From NCBI RefSeq assembly GCF_004343155.1, contig NZ_SMDC01000017.1, positions 1-60,614 on the forward strand: a stretch of 60,614 bases of DNA. Direction: 5' to 3'. Under the pieces are notes generated by a model. The model ran no database searches. It was given only the letters and a program-made list of their open reading frames with translations, and had not been told where the DNA came from. Below are positions 32,924-41,323 of this stretch, one piece after another (position 1 is the first letter of the stretch; every line of letters starts with the position of its first letter). A program made the translations under genes and the position numbers. This stretch comes from Marichromatium gracile (GTDB taxonomy: Bacteria > Pseudomonadota > Gammaproteobacteria > Chromatiales > Chromatiaceae).

Positions 32924-34209
32924 GCGCAGAGCTCGCCGCGCTCTTCCAGCTCCCACCGGAGCAAGCAGCGCGCTATCTGGAGGCGAAAGGTTACGCGCTC
33001 ACCTGGGACTGGTGGGAGATGGTGCGCGGGGCGCATGCTCGCGCCGTCACCGTGGCCAAGGTCGCGCGACTCGACATCCTTCAGGATATCCGCTCCGCCG
33101 TCGAGACTGCGCTCCAGGAGGGGCGCACGGAGCGTTGGTTTCGAGGCGAGCTCGAAGAGGTGCTCCGCAAGAAAGGATGGTGGGGGCAGCAGCTCGACGC
33201 CGACGGTCGCCCGTATCAGGCCGGCAGCCCTCGTCGGCTCCAGACCATCTATCGCACCAACCTTCAGAGCGCTTACATGGCCGGACGTCAGCGCCAGTTC
33301 GACATCGAGCGCGACCGTGCGCCCTATGTGCAGTATCTGGCCGTGCGCAACAGTAGCACCCGGCCAGCGCACGCCGCGCTGCACGGCAAGGTCTTCCGTC
33401 TCGACGACCCAGCGTGGGACGTCGTCGCGCCGCCCAACGGATTCAATTGCCGCTGCCGCGCGCGCAATCTCAGTCAGCGTGAACTCGATGCGCGCGGCCT
33501 CAAGGTCGAGGGTGACGCCCGCATCGAGGCGCGCCAAGCACCTGATGCGCCGCCGGGTCTGGATCTGCGGCGCGGCGTCTCCGTGCCGGACCCCGAGGGC
33601 GGCCGTCGCACCCTATGGGTCGACTCGGGGTGGGATGCCAACCCGGGGCGATCGGCCCCCTGGGTCGACATCGAACTCTGGAGTCGGGTGCGCGCCACGC
33701 TACCTGATGAGCTGGCCGCTCAAGCGTTGCGTGAGCACGCGCTGCACCCGGCCCGGCTCGCAGCCTACGACGACTGGGTCGATGCCCGCCTCGCGCAGGG
33801 CGGCGCGCGCGGCTTGGAGTGGGTCATCGGGTATCTGGGCGCAGCGGATGTCGCGGCACTGACCGAGCGTGGCGGGGTGGTGGCCAACGGCAGTATCGTG
33901 CTCGGCGATCGCCTACTGGTCGGCCCCAAGGCGCGGCGGCATGAGTCAGCCGGCAACGCGCTGTCTGCCGACGAGTGGAAGGCCGTGCCGCGACTACTCG
34001 CTGAACCCGAGGCGGTGTTGTACGACACCATCAACAAGACGCTGCTCTACGTGCTGCCAAGCCAAGACGGGCGCAAGGCCAAGGTCGTCATCGAAGGCGG
34101 GCGGATCGAGCGCAAGCGTGCGGCCTATGAGTCGGTGCGCACGGCGTTCAAGGTGCAGGCTAGTGACCTGCGCAGCAGGCAGTACGAGGTGCTGCGCGGG
34201 TCGCTATAG
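32920..34209 (+). CDS. MuF minor head protein with C-terminal nuclease-like domain
   Basis: Encodes 429 aa. Residues about 50-190 are the Phage_Mu_F domain (TIYRTNLQSAYMAGRQRQFD, RPAHAALHGKVFRLDDPAWD, NGFNCRCRARNLSQREL). The last about 90 residues (AVLYDTINKTLLYVLPSQDG, KAKVVIEG, RTAFKVQASDL) resemble the BECR/RelE-like nuclease domains often attached to MuF proteins. It may be an injected toxin or packaging nuclease; no adjacent immunity gene is obvious. Confidence 0.88.
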   Translation: MSAELAALFQLPPEQAARYLEAKGYALTWDWWEMVRGAHARAVTVAKVARLDILQDIRSAVETALQEGRTERWFRGELEEVLRKKGWWGQQLDADGRPYQAGSPRRLQTIYRTNLQSAYMAGRQRQFDIERDRAPYVQYLAVRNSSTRPAHAALHGKVFRLDDPAWDVVAPPNGFNCRCRARNLSQRELDARGLKVEGDARIEARQAPDAPPGLDLRRGVSVPDPEGGRRTLWVDSGWDANPGRSAPWVDIELWSRVRATLPDELAAQALREHALHPARLAAYDDWVDARLAQGGARGLEWVIGYLGAADVAALTERGGVVANGSIVLGDRLLVGPKARRHESAGNALSADEWKAVPRLLAEPEAVLYDTINKTLLYVLPSQDGRKAKVVIEGGRIERKRAAYESVRTAFKVQASDLRSRQYEVLRGSL

Positions 34210-34323
34210 AGGGGTGGACGAGTGGGAGGCCTGCCGTCCCTCCATCCGGCGACCGCGACCGCGGCCCCCGCGCCAGCGCGCAGAAAGTTTCTGGCGTCAC
34301 TCGTCCCCGACGGAGTATAGCCC

Positions 34324-34794
34324 ATGCCAAATTTCACGATCGAGGTGCAAGACCGTCCGTTGCGTGAGGCGCTCGACCGACTGACCCGTCGCCTCGAGGA
34401 TGCATCCCCAGCGATGGAGGACATCGCTCGCGCGCTCCAGAACCACGCCGAGGACGCATTCCAAGCCGAGCGCTCCCCCTTCGGCGAGCCCTGGCGGGAC
34501 CTCAAGCCCGCCACCAAGGCGCGCCGCGCGCGGCGTGGGCACTGGCCGGGCGCCATTCTGAGCGATACCGGGGGGCTGGCCGGCAGCATCAGCCGCCGCG
34601 CCGGCGCGAATTTCGCCGAGGTCGGAGCCGGCAAGGAGTACGCCGCCATCCATCAGTTCGGCGGGCGCGCCGGCATGCCCCCTGGCCCGGCCGCTGTCCC
34701 CGCGCGCCCCTTCCTGCCCATCGACCAAGCCGGCGATCTGCCGGAATCCCTCAAGCGCGAGGTGCTCGACATCCTCGACGAGTACCTGCGCTAA
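34324..34794 (+). CDS. Phage virion morphogenesis protein, Mu gpG-like
   Basis: Encodes 156 aa. ALQNHAEDAFQAERSPFGEP, AILSDTGGLAGSISRRAGAN, EVGAGKEYAAIHQFGGRAGM and PARPFLPI are the gpG/tail-completion pattern. Links head and tail assembly. The gap 34210-34323 shows no gene. Confidence 0.9.
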   Translation: MPNFTIEVQDRPLREALDRLTRRLEDASPAMEDIARALQNHAEDAFQAERSPFGEPWRDLKPATKARRARRGHWPGAILSDTGGLAGSISRRAGANFAEVGAGKEYAAIHQFGGRAGMPPGPAAVPARPFLPIDQAGDLPESLKREVLDILDEYLR

Positions 34795-34809
34795 CCCAAA
34801 TTAACTGAC
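34790..34809 (+). repeat. Late-region 20-bp repeat, copy 2
   Basis: GCTAACCCAAATTAACTGAC, overlapping the gpG stop codon and ending 31 bp before the protease gene start. Same motif as 28425-28444 and 43692-43711. Confidence 0.6.
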
Positions 34810-34840
34810 CTGACGCGTGCGCGTGACCACACTCGGCCAC

Positions 34841-35830
34841 ATGAACGCTATCGACATCTTCAGCGCCGGCGCGCACACCGCGATGAGTGGGGTCAAGTTG
34901 TCCTTCTCCGAGGCCGACCTCGAGGCCACCGTCAGCGCCTACGATCCAGCCCTCCACGAAGCGCCCATCGTCGTCGGCCATCCCAAGCACGATGCCCCGG
35001 CCTACGGCTGGGTCCGCACCCTGGTGCGCGATGGGGCCACCCTGCGCGCCGTCCCCGACCAGATCGATCCGGCCTTCGCCGAGCTGGTCGCCGCCGGGCG
35101 CTACAAGAAGATCTCCGCCTCCTTCTACCACCCCGACGCTGAGGCCAACCCGGCGCCCGGCACCTACTACCTGCGCCATGTCGGCTTCCTTGGTGCGCAG
35201 CCGCCAGCAGTCAAGGGGTTGCGCGATGCCCAGTTCGGCGAGGAAGAGGCGGGCGTGGTGACGCTCGAGTTCGCCGACCCCCACCCCCCAGAGGAGCCCA
35301 TGGACAAGCCATCCAACACCCCGCCCAAGCGCGAACCCCTCAAGCCGGACGCCGTCGACTTCGCCGAGCGCGAGGCTGCGCTGGCGGCTCGCCAAGCCAA
35401 ACTCGACGCCCGCGAGAAGGCCTTGGCCGAGCAGGAAGCCTCCGCCCGCCGTCGCGCTCATGTCGAGTTCGCCGAGCGCCTCATCACCGAGGGTCGACTA
35501 CTCCCCAAGGACCGCGACGGCTTGATCGAATTTCTCGCCGCCCAACCTGCCGAGACCGCGATCGAGTTCGGCGAGGGTGATAGCGCCTTCAAGGGTGCCG
35601 CGCTCGATTGGCTCACAGGCTTCCTCTCCACCCTCCCGCAGCAGGTCGACTTTGCCGAGCGTGCCGCGCCCGAGCAGGGGTCGCCGTCCAGCAAGGGCCG
35701 CTTTGCCGCGCCCGCCGAGGCCCAGGTCGACCCCGAGCGTCTCGCGCTGCACGGCCGGGCGCTGGCCTACCAGGAGGCCCACCCTGGCGTGTCCTACGCC
35801 GACGCCGTCCTGACTGTTCAAGGAGCCTGA
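34841..35830 (+). CDS. Head maturation protease/scaffold, Mu gp32-like
   Basis: Encodes 329 aa from ATG 34841 (a GTG at 34817 is possible). The N-terminal protease part reads EAPIVVGHPKHDAPAYGWVR and YKKISASFYHPDAEAN, typical of Mu I protein. The C-terminal half is a coiled-coil scaffold (REAALAARQAKLDAREKALA). It cleaves scaffold during procapsid maturation. Confidence 0.88.
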   Translation: MNAIDIFSAGAHTAMSGVKLSFSEADLEATVSAYDPALHEAPIVVGHPKHDAPAYGWVRTLVRDGATLRAVPDQIDPAFAELVAAGRYKKISASFYHPDAEANPAPGTYYLRHVGFLGAQPPAVKGLRDAQFGEEEAGVVTLEFADPHPPEEPMDKPSNTPPKREPLKPDAVDFAEREAALAARQAKLDAREKALAEQEASARRRAHVEFAERLITEGRLLPKDRDGLIEFLAAQPAETAIEFGEGDSAFKGAALDWLTGFLSTLPQQVDFAERAAPEQGSPSSKGRFAAPAEAQVDPERLALHGRALAYQEAHPGVSYADAVLTVQGA

Positions 35831-35831
35831 C

Positions 35832-36467
35832 ATGCAACGCTTCCCCCTCTTCACCCGCACCCTAACGGCCGTCGGTACCGTCAACCCGCACCGCTTCGCT
35901 CGTGCCGACGGCGCCCAGGCCGGAGCCGGCGACATCCCGCTCGGCATCACGCCGCCGGATATCCAGGAGGTCTATGCCGTCACGCTGCTCGGCGACGAGA
36001 TCCTCGAGGCCGGCGAGGCGTTCAGCGCCGGCGAGCTGCTCGCCCCGGACGCCGAGGGCCGCGGTATCCGCGCCTCGACCGGTTACGCGCTGGCGATGGA
36101 TGACGCCACCGCTGCTGGCGACCTGGTGCCCGTGATGCTGCTCCAGCCGGGCAGTGTGCGCCCGGTCTACTACGACAGCGACGGCGCCATCGCCCCCACG
36201 GGCGTCGCCCTCATCACCGGCGGCACCGGTATCGGTGGCCTCACGCTCGCCGCGCCGCAGCCAGGACAGCAGGTCACCATCCGCGTCGACACCCTGGAGG
36301 GCGGAAGCGTGGTGCTGACCCTTGCCGAGGGCGCCACCTTCGACGATCTGACCAGCAACACCGCAACCTTCGACGCCATCGGTGAGGAGCTGGTCCTGCG
36401 CACCCTCGATGATGTGACCTGGAAGGTCATCAAGAACACCGGCGCCGTCGCTCTGAGCGCGGTCTGA
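35832..36467 (+). CDS. Putative head decoration protein
   Basis: Encodes 211 aa, beta-rich. GITPPDIQEVYAVTLLGDEI and LAPDAEGRGIRASTGYALAM resemble capsid cement DUF2190-type proteins; the second half is a further beta domain. Located between protease and major head protein as usual for decoration proteins. Confidence 0.65.
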   Translation: MQRFPLFTRTLTAVGTVNPHRFARADGAQAGAGDIPLGITPPDIQEVYAVTLLGDEILEAGEAFSAGELLAPDAEGRGIRASTGYALAMDDATAAGDLVPVMLLQPGSVRPVYYDSDGAIAPTGVALITGGTGIGGLTLAAPQPGQQVTIRVDTLEGGSVVLTLAEGATFDDLTSNTATFDAIGEELVLRTLDDVTWKVIKNTGAVALSAV

Positions 36468-36481
36468 TCAGGAGCCCCTCC

Positions 36482-37453
36482 ATGCCTCTCAACACCCAGA
36501 ACGCCCGCATCGTCGATCCGGTCCTGACCAACCATGTGCGCGGCTACAAGAACCCCGATGTGCAACGCATCGGCTCGGTGCTCTTCCCGCGCGCCCCGAT
36601 CGCCAAGCGCGGCGCCAAGATCGTGCGCTTCGGCAAGGAGAGCTTCCGCCGCCACGCCACCGAGCGCGCGCCTGGAGACCGCATCCGCCGCGTGCGGGTC
36701 GGCTACACCAGCGACTCGGTCAATCTCTTCCAGCACGCGCTGGCCGGCGAGGTGCCGCGCGAGCTGCTGCAGGAGGCTGAAGGCGTGCCGTCTGTCAATC
36801 TTCAGATGCGTGCCATGGCGCTCCCCGCAGAGGTCATCGAGCGCGAGAAGGAGATCAAGGCCGCCACCATCGCCTCCAACCCCGCGAGCTACGCCGCCTC
36901 CAACCACTCCGCTCTGACCGGTGTCTCGCGCTGGAACGGCTCCTCGGCGGCGATCAGCGCCGATGCTGACGCCGCCCAGGACATGATCCGCTCCAAGACC
37001 GGGCGTCGCGCCAACGTGCTCGCGGTCGGTCCCGCCGTGGCGCGCCGACTGCGCCGCAGCGAGGCGATCATCAGCAACTTCTTCACCGGCAACACCCGCC
37101 CGGATCGCGTCACCGACGCCCAGATCGCCGAGTTCTTCGGCGTCGCCCGCTTCGTCGAGGGGACCGATACCGTGGTGGAGGGCAAGGATGCCGATGGCGG
37201 CGACTTCAAGGATATCTGGGGCAACGTCGCCATCCTGGCCTATGTGCCAACGGTCACCGGCGATGGTGACATCGAGGTGCCGAGCTATGGCTACGAGTAC
37301 TACCTGCAGGGTCACCCGATGGTCGAGCCGGGGCGCTGGGACGCCGACACCAAGACCTGGGTCTATGACGTCATCGACGAGTATCAGCACGTCCTCACTG
37401 CGATGGACGCGGGATTCCTGTTCTCCAACGTGATGGACCTGAAGACGCCGTAA
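36482..37453 (+). CDS. Major capsid protein
   Basis: Encodes 323 aa. RIGSVLFPRAPIAKRGAKIV, SALTGVSRWNGSSAAI, KTGRRANVLAVGPAVARRLR and GYEYYLQGHPMVEPGRWD match major head proteins of non-Mu tailed phages carried with Mu-like heads. HK97 fold expected. Confidence 0.88.
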   Translation: MPLNTQNARIVDPVLTNHVRGYKNPDVQRIGSVLFPRAPIAKRGAKIVRFGKESFRRHATERAPGDRIRRVRVGYTSDSVNLFQHALAGEVPRELLQEAEGVPSVNLQMRAMALPAEVIEREKEIKAATIASNPASYAASNHSALTGVSRWNGSSAAISADADAAQDMIRSKTGRRANVLAVGPAVARRLRRSEAIISNFFTGNTRPDRVTDAQIAEFFGVARFVEGTDTVVEGKDADGGDFKDIWGNVAILAYVPTVTGDGDIEVPSYGYEYYLQGHPMVEPGRWDADTKTWVYDVIDEYQHVLTAMDAGFLFSNVMDLKTP

Positions 37454-37466
37454 CCCTCGCGCCGCC

Positions 37467-37955
37467 ATGACCATCACGCCGCTCGACCTCGCGCGCATTC
37501 ACGGCATCCATGGCCTGGCGCAGATCACCGCGCCGCCAGGGTTTGCGCCGCCGCCTGACGACCTGCTCCTCGCCACCCTGCGCGGCGAGGATCGCGCGGG
37601 CTGGACGCCTGAGGAGCAGGCAGCGGCCGACGCCGCGGCGGCGACCATCCAGGCCGCGGTCGATACCGCCAACGCCATGATCGGGCGCGTGAGCGCCGGG
37701 CGCGTACTCAGTGAGGACGAATCGCGCCTGCTGGCCGCCTACGCCACGGACATCGCCCGTTACCGCCTCTACGACGAAGGCGTGCTGGCCGACGACGATC
37801 CGGTCAATCGTCGTGCCGAGGCCGCCGTTCGCTTCCTCGAGCGCGTCGGTGCCGGCACCGAAACTCTTGGTGTCGCGCCGCTTGGCGGTGCTGGTGCGCC
37901 TGTCGCTTGGGCGCCTGAGCGGCAGTTCAGGCACGACACCCTGAAGGACTACTGA
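37467..37955 (+). CDS. Head-tail connector, Mu gp36-like (DUF1320)
   Basis: Encodes 162 aa. ATIQAAVDTANAMIGRVSAG and ATDIARYRLYDEGVLADDDP then AVRFLERVGAG are DUF1320 marks. Adaptor at the portal exit. Coupled to the next gene by TGATG. Confidence 0.85.
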   Translation: MTITPLDLARIHGIHGLAQITAPPGFAPPPDDLLLATLRGEDRAGWTPEEQAAADAAAATIQAAVDTANAMIGRVSAGRVLSEDESRLLAAYATDIARYRLYDEGVLADDDPVNRRAEAAVRFLERVGAGTETLGVAPLGGAGAPVAWAPERQFRHDTLKDY

Positions 37956-38395
37956 TGCCCTCGCTGCTCGCCCTCGGCCCCGAGATCGTCGAGCGCCTCG
38001 CCGCACACCTCCCCGCGACCGTGCAGGTTCTGGAGGGGCGTAGCGCCGAGGACTTCGCGCGGTCCACCCAGATCGCCCCCGCGGTCTACGTCATCTACGA
38101 CGGTGGCGCCATTGCCCAGTCGCGCCCTGACGCCCGTGCCGCGCGCATCACCCAGCGCTGGCTGTGCGTGTGCGTGGCGCGCAACCTCCGCGAGCTGGCC
38201 AGCGGTGCCGCCGCGCTGAATGACGCCGGCGCGCTCGCCGATGGCGTGCTCGAGGCGCTGATGGGTTGGCAGCCTGAGGGCACCAGCCAGCCGCTGACGC
38301 TCACCGATCTGCCAACCCCGCGATACGACACCGGCTACCAGATGGTGCCGCTTGCGTTCACCACTGAACTCGTCCGCAAGACGACCGCCGCTTAA
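37955..38395 (+). CDS. Tail terminator, Mu gp37-like
   Basis: Encodes 146 aa (VQVLEGRSAEDFARSTQIAP, RITQRWLCVCVARNLRELAS, TDLPTPRYDTGYQMVPLAF). Pattern of Mu gp37/DUF1834 tail-end proteins that stop tail tube growth. Confidence 0.75.
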   Translation: MPSLLALGPEIVERLAAHLPATVQVLEGRSAEDFARSTQIAPAVYVIYDGGAIAQSRPDARAARITQRWLCVCVARNLRELASGAAALNDAGALADGVLEALMGWQPEGTSQPLTLTDLPTPRYDTGYQMVPLAFTTELVRKTTAA

Positions 38396-38407
38396 CGGAG
38401 ACCCCTC

Positions 38408-39151
38408 ATGCCCATCACCACCCAAGCCTACCGACCCACCCTCAACGCCGGCCAGGTCTACCTGCGCCTGGCCGGCAGCGACGCCCCGCTCAAGGCCATC
38501 GGCAACGTCTCGGCGCTCGACCTGGAGATCAGCGAGGACGAGAAGACCCTCACCGACTACACCCAGCCCGGCGGCGGGCAGTGGGCCTCGGTCTCGCGCA
38601 TCACCGGCATCAACGCCAAGATGACCCTCCACGACCTCGACCCCGACAACCTCGCCCGCGCCGTCTACGGCACCACCAACGCCGTCACCGGGGCAAGCGT
38701 CACCGGTGAGGCCCACACCGCCCACCCCGGCGGGCTGATCCGGCTCGCCCACCCGGGGCCTGCCGAGGTCACCGTCACCTCCGACCCCGCCGGCACCACC
38801 TATGTCGCCGGCGCCGACTACGAAGTCCGCCCCGAAGGCATCCTGATCCTCGACGGCGCCATCGCCGACGGTACCGCCATCCTCGTCGACTACACCCACG
38901 CCGGCTACAACGCCATCGAGGCGCTCGCCGGCGGCAGCGCGGTCTACGAGCTGTCCTTCGGTGGCCTCAACGAGGCCAACTCCAACAGCCCGGTGGTGCT
39001 CGACATCTTCCGCCTCAAGATCGGCGCGGCCACCAACCTCTCCATGCTCGGCGACGACTTCGCCGCCCTCGAGGTCACCGGCAAGGTACTGCTCGACCCG
39101 ACCAAGACCGGTGCCGGCGTCTCGAAGTACTTCAAGATGCAGATGGTCTGA
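38408..39151 (+). CDS. Major tail tube protein
   Basis: Encodes 247 aa. YLRLAGSDAPLKAIGNVSAL, NAKMTLHDLDPDNLARAVYG, and KTGAGVSKYFKMQMV at the end fit a tail tube protein; an Ig-like insert (HPGPAEVTVTSDPAGTTYVA) lies in the middle. No sheath gene is near, so the tail is likely non-contractile. Confidence 0.8.
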   Translation: MPITTQAYRPTLNAGQVYLRLAGSDAPLKAIGNVSALDLEISEDEKTLTDYTQPGGGQWASVSRITGINAKMTLHDLDPDNLARAVYGTTNAVTGASVTGEAHTAHPGGLIRLAHPGPAEVTVTSDPAGTTYVAGADYEVRPEGILILDGAIADGTAILVDYTHAGYNAIEALAGGSAVYELSFGGLNEANSNSPVVLDIFRLKIGAATNLSMLGDDFAALEVTGKVLLDPTKTGAGVSKYFKMQMV

Positions 39152-39159
39152 CACCCCTG

Positions 39160-39552
39160 ATGCGCCTCACCCGGCTCGATACCGGCGCCGCGCTCGACCT
39201 CCCGGATGATCTCTACTGGGAGGACGAGCACGCCCGCACCGGCGTGCGCCAAAGCATCACCCCCAGCCTCACCGGTGCGGCCCTGATCCAGGTCGCCACC
39301 CTGCAATATCGCGCCCTCACCCTCCGCCCCTGGGCCGAGGACGCCGCCTGGATCGACCGCGCCCAGCTCGACACCCTCAGCGCCTGGGCCGCACTCCCCG
39401 ACCTCGAGATGACGCTTGAGCGCCACGGCCACGCCCACCAAGTCCGGTGGCGCTACGACAGTGACGGACGCGCCATCCTCGCCGAGCCCGTGCTCTATGC
39501 CGCGGATCAGACGCCGTACTGGCGGGTGAGCTTGATGCTGTTGGTGGTGTAG
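39160..39552 (+). CDS. Putative tail assembly protein
   Basis: Encodes 130 aa (DDLYWEDEHARTGVRQSITP, WDERHGHAHQ-like core, YWRVSLMLLVV end). Lies after the tube gene, where tail chaperones or minor tail proteins sit. No frameshift signal was recognised. The cargo block begins just downstream. Confidence 0.55.
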   Translation: MRLTRLDTGAALDLPDDLYWEDEHARTGVRQSITPSLTGAALIQVATLQYRALTLRPWAEDAAWIDRAQLDTLSAWAALPDLEMTLERHGHAHQVRWRYDSDGRAILAEPVLYAADQTPYWRVSLMLLVV

Positions 39553-39562
39553 GTGAGGGCGC

Positions 39563-40120
39563 CTATGCCGTCGCCTCCAACGCCCCCAGCAACACCCGGC
39601 GCTCGACCGCATCCAGCAGCGCCCGCAGCGCCTGCCGATCGCCCGAGGCGCGCACCTGCTCACCATCCGCCCCCAGCAGCGTCGTCACCAACTCCACGGC
39701 CAGCGGCAGCTCCAGCGCCGCGGCCTGATGCAGCCACCGCATCCCCTCGGCCTGATCGGGCGCGCCACCCTCGCCGAGCAACAGATCGCGGCCCAGCCAG
39801 CACATCGCATCAGCGTGCCCGGCACGCGCCGCCAGCCGGAACCAGTCACGAGCCGCCTTGGGTCGCTCACGCTCGAGCAGCCAGACGCCCAGATCACACT
39901 GCGCCTCGGGCTCGCCCGCGTCGGCGGCGAGCACCAGCGCCTCCTCGTCGCTGTCGAGCTGCGCCCCGCACAACGCCAGCGCCTCACCGAGATCGAGTCG
40001 CGCCTTACCGCTGCCGGACTCTTCGACGGGGTGCAGTCGCCCGTCCTTGATGTAGCGCCACAGCGTGCGCCGGGTCAGGCCCGTGATCGTAGCGGCCGTG
40101 TTGAGGTAGATTAGCGGCAT
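39563..40120 (-). CDS. HTH protein with Sel1-like repeats (phage cargo)
   Basis: Encodes 185 aa from ATG 40120 with GGGAGA upstream. The N-terminal MerR-like HTH reads LNTAATITGLTRRTLWRYIK. It is followed by Sel1/TPR-type repeats (GEPEAQCDLGVWLLERERPK, GHADAMCWLGRDLLLGEGGA). It is antisense to the tail operon, next to three dyads and a pilin gene, so it may bind those dyads and regulate itself or the pilin. Confidence 0.75.
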   Translation of the reverse strand: MPLIYLNTAATITGLTRRTLWRYIKDGRLHPVEESGSGKARLDLGEALALCGAQLDSDEEALVLAADAGEPEAQCDLGVWLLERERPKAARDWFRLAARAGHADAMCWLGRDLLLGEGGAPDQAEGMRWLHQAAALELPLAVELVTTLLGADGEQVRASGDRQALRALLDAVERRVLLGALEATA

Positions 40121-40200
40121 GAGGGGTCTCCCAGTGGCAATATTCAACCGTACCGCCCCAGTATGGCCACTGACCGCGCGACAGAGCCAGTGCGCGCCCC

Positions 40201-40289
40201 TGTCACACCGCCGGGGTGTGACATGACCCCGCCTGTCACACCTTGCGGGTGTGACACAACCCTCCCTGTCACACCCCGGAGGTGTGACA
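40201..40289. promoter_or_regulatory. Three identical-arm dyads at 33-bp spacing (operator array)
   Basis: TGTCACACC-N5-GGTGTGACA occurs at 40201-40223, 40234-40256 and 40267-40289. All 9-bp arms are perfect and the spacing is exactly 33 bp, about three helical turns, so proteins would bind on one face. Spacers differ (GCCGG, TTGCG, CCGGA). Lies between the divergent HTH/Sel1 and pilin genes. Confidence 0.75.
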
Positions 40290-40349
40290 CGACACCCCAG
40301 CAGCCGTCGGGCGACACAGAATCAACCGCTTACCGAAGCCCACAACCCC

Positions 40350-40365
40350 TGGCCCGGAACTTGAT
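40350..40365 (+). promoter_or_regulatory. Putative sigma-54 promoter of the pilin gene
   Basis: TGGCCCGGAACTTGAT has the -24 GG and -12 region with 10 bases between GG and GA (consensus GC). Pilin genes are often RpoN dependent. About 85 bp before the ATG. Confidence 0.5.
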
Positions 40366-40448
40366 ACCCTGAAGCCAGGACCGGCGCCGCCATGTCGGCC
40401 CCGCCTCGACGAGACAGGCTCAGTTCACCCCAACCGGAGAACCACTCC

Positions 40449-40871
40449 ATGAAGAAGCAAATGCAAGCCGGTTTCACCCTGATCGAACTCATGATCGTGG
40501 TGGCTATCATTGGTATTCTGGCGGCAGTTTCATTGCCGGCGTATCAGGACTACACGACGCGAGCGAAAATCAGTGAAGCGCTGATAATGGCGGCACCGGC
40601 AAAACTGGCAGTTTCCGAGACGGCCTCGTCTCTGGGTGGGCTCGACCAAGTTACAGCGGCAAATAGCGGTTATACGTTCCCGGGCGCAACAGACTACGTA
40701 AGCGACATTGCTATCACCGATGCTACCGGGGTAGTAACCGTAACAAGCACGGTTACAAATGCCGCCGGCGGTATCACGCTGACACCTACGGATGTTGCGG
40801 GTGGTCAGCTGACATGGGTTTGTGCATCTGCAGATATCGACGCTAAATTCTTGCCGGCGAATTGCCGTTAA
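40449..40871 (+). CDS. Type IV pilin (PilA-like) inside the prophage
   Basis: Encodes 140 aa. Short leader MKKQMQAG then [20 protein letters not shown], the class III signal with Glu5, prepilin peptidase site after the Gly. C-terminal cysteine pair (WVCASAD, PANCR) forms the usual D-loop. GC is lower than neighbours. The product would enter the host pilus and could change attachment, twitching or phage adsorption. Confidence 0.9.
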   Translation: MKKQMQAGFTLIELMIVVAIIGILAAVSLPAYQDYTTRAKISEALIMAAPAKLAVSETASSLGGLDQVTAANSGYTFPGATDYVSDIAITDATGVVTVTSTVTNAAGGITLTPTDVAGGQLTWVCASADIDAKFLPANCR

Positions 40872-40883
40872 TCGACCTCCACC

Positions 40884-40914
40884 AAAAAAACCGCCCTCCG
40901 GGGCGGTTTTCTGT
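40884..40914 (+). terminator. Rho-independent terminator after the pilin gene
   Basis: AAAACCGCCC-TCC-GGGGCGGTTTT forms a strong stem with T-rich end, 15 bp after the pilin stop. Confidence 0.9.
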
Positions 40915-40953
40915 TTCCCGCCCCAACCACCCAGTCATTACCCCCCCTCCTGC

Positions 40954-41058
40954 ATCGCCGAGGCCAGGACCGACCTCACCCGCTGGATCATCGGCGCCGG
41001 GCTGCTCCAGACCACCGTCATCATCGGGGTGCTGCTCAAGGTCGCCGGGCTGGTCTGA
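40954..41058 (+). pseudogene. C-terminal remnant of a coiled-coil/TM protein
   Basis: A 34-codon end, IAEARTDLTRWIIGAGLLQT then TVIIGVLLKVAGLV, is a membrane tail as found at the C-terminus of DUF1640-like coiled-coil proteins. No head of such a gene precedes it; the pilin terminator lies directly upstream. A scar from cargo insertion is likely. Confidence 0.35.
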
Positions 41059-41070
41059 CGGCGCAGCCGC

Positions 41071-41100
41071 TTGACATCCTCCCGCAGACTCTCCTATGCT
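41071..41100 (+). promoter_or_regulatory. Sigma-70 promoter of the antirepressor leader
   Basis: TTGACA (41071-41076), 18-bp spacer, TATGCT (41095-41100). Transcription would start near 41107, giving a roughly 217-nt structured leader before the antirepressor ATG. Confidence 0.65.
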
Positions 41101-41106
41101 TTCCGC

Positions 41107-41323
41107 CAGAGGCGTGAGAACCTCTTCTGTGCGGACACCGCACCCGTCAGACATGCGGTATTTTTGTTTGTGCGCCCGCGCCAGATTTCGCTGGCCGGGA
41201 GTGCGCAGCCATACAAGACCGGTTCGTCCGGAAAAGCTGCGCGCGGTCTCACAGAGCCGTCTCACCCTCCTGGCCGCCCTTCGGGGCTTCCCGTTACGTG
41301 AGAGTAAATCTGTGGAGGTCGTC
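41107..41323 (+). ncRNA. immI-like leader: possible C4-type antisense RNA and Icd/Ash-like reading frame
   Basis: Two stems stand at the transcript start: AGAGG/CCTCT (41108-41125) and GTGCGG-ACA-CCGCAC (41129-41143). An open frame from ATG 41153 (MRYFCLCARARFRWPGVRSH) runs in phase into the antirepressor, and another frame encodes a related Ash-type peptide ending GLPVT. This arrangement is like the P1/P7 c4-icd-ant locus, where a small RNA controls antirepressor translation. Which product is real cannot be told here. Confidence 0.4.

Noticed and set aside
40163-40372. 69-aa open frame through the three dyads
   Set aside because: Its repeats simply reflect the DNA dyads (VTPxGCDTT), with no ribosome site.
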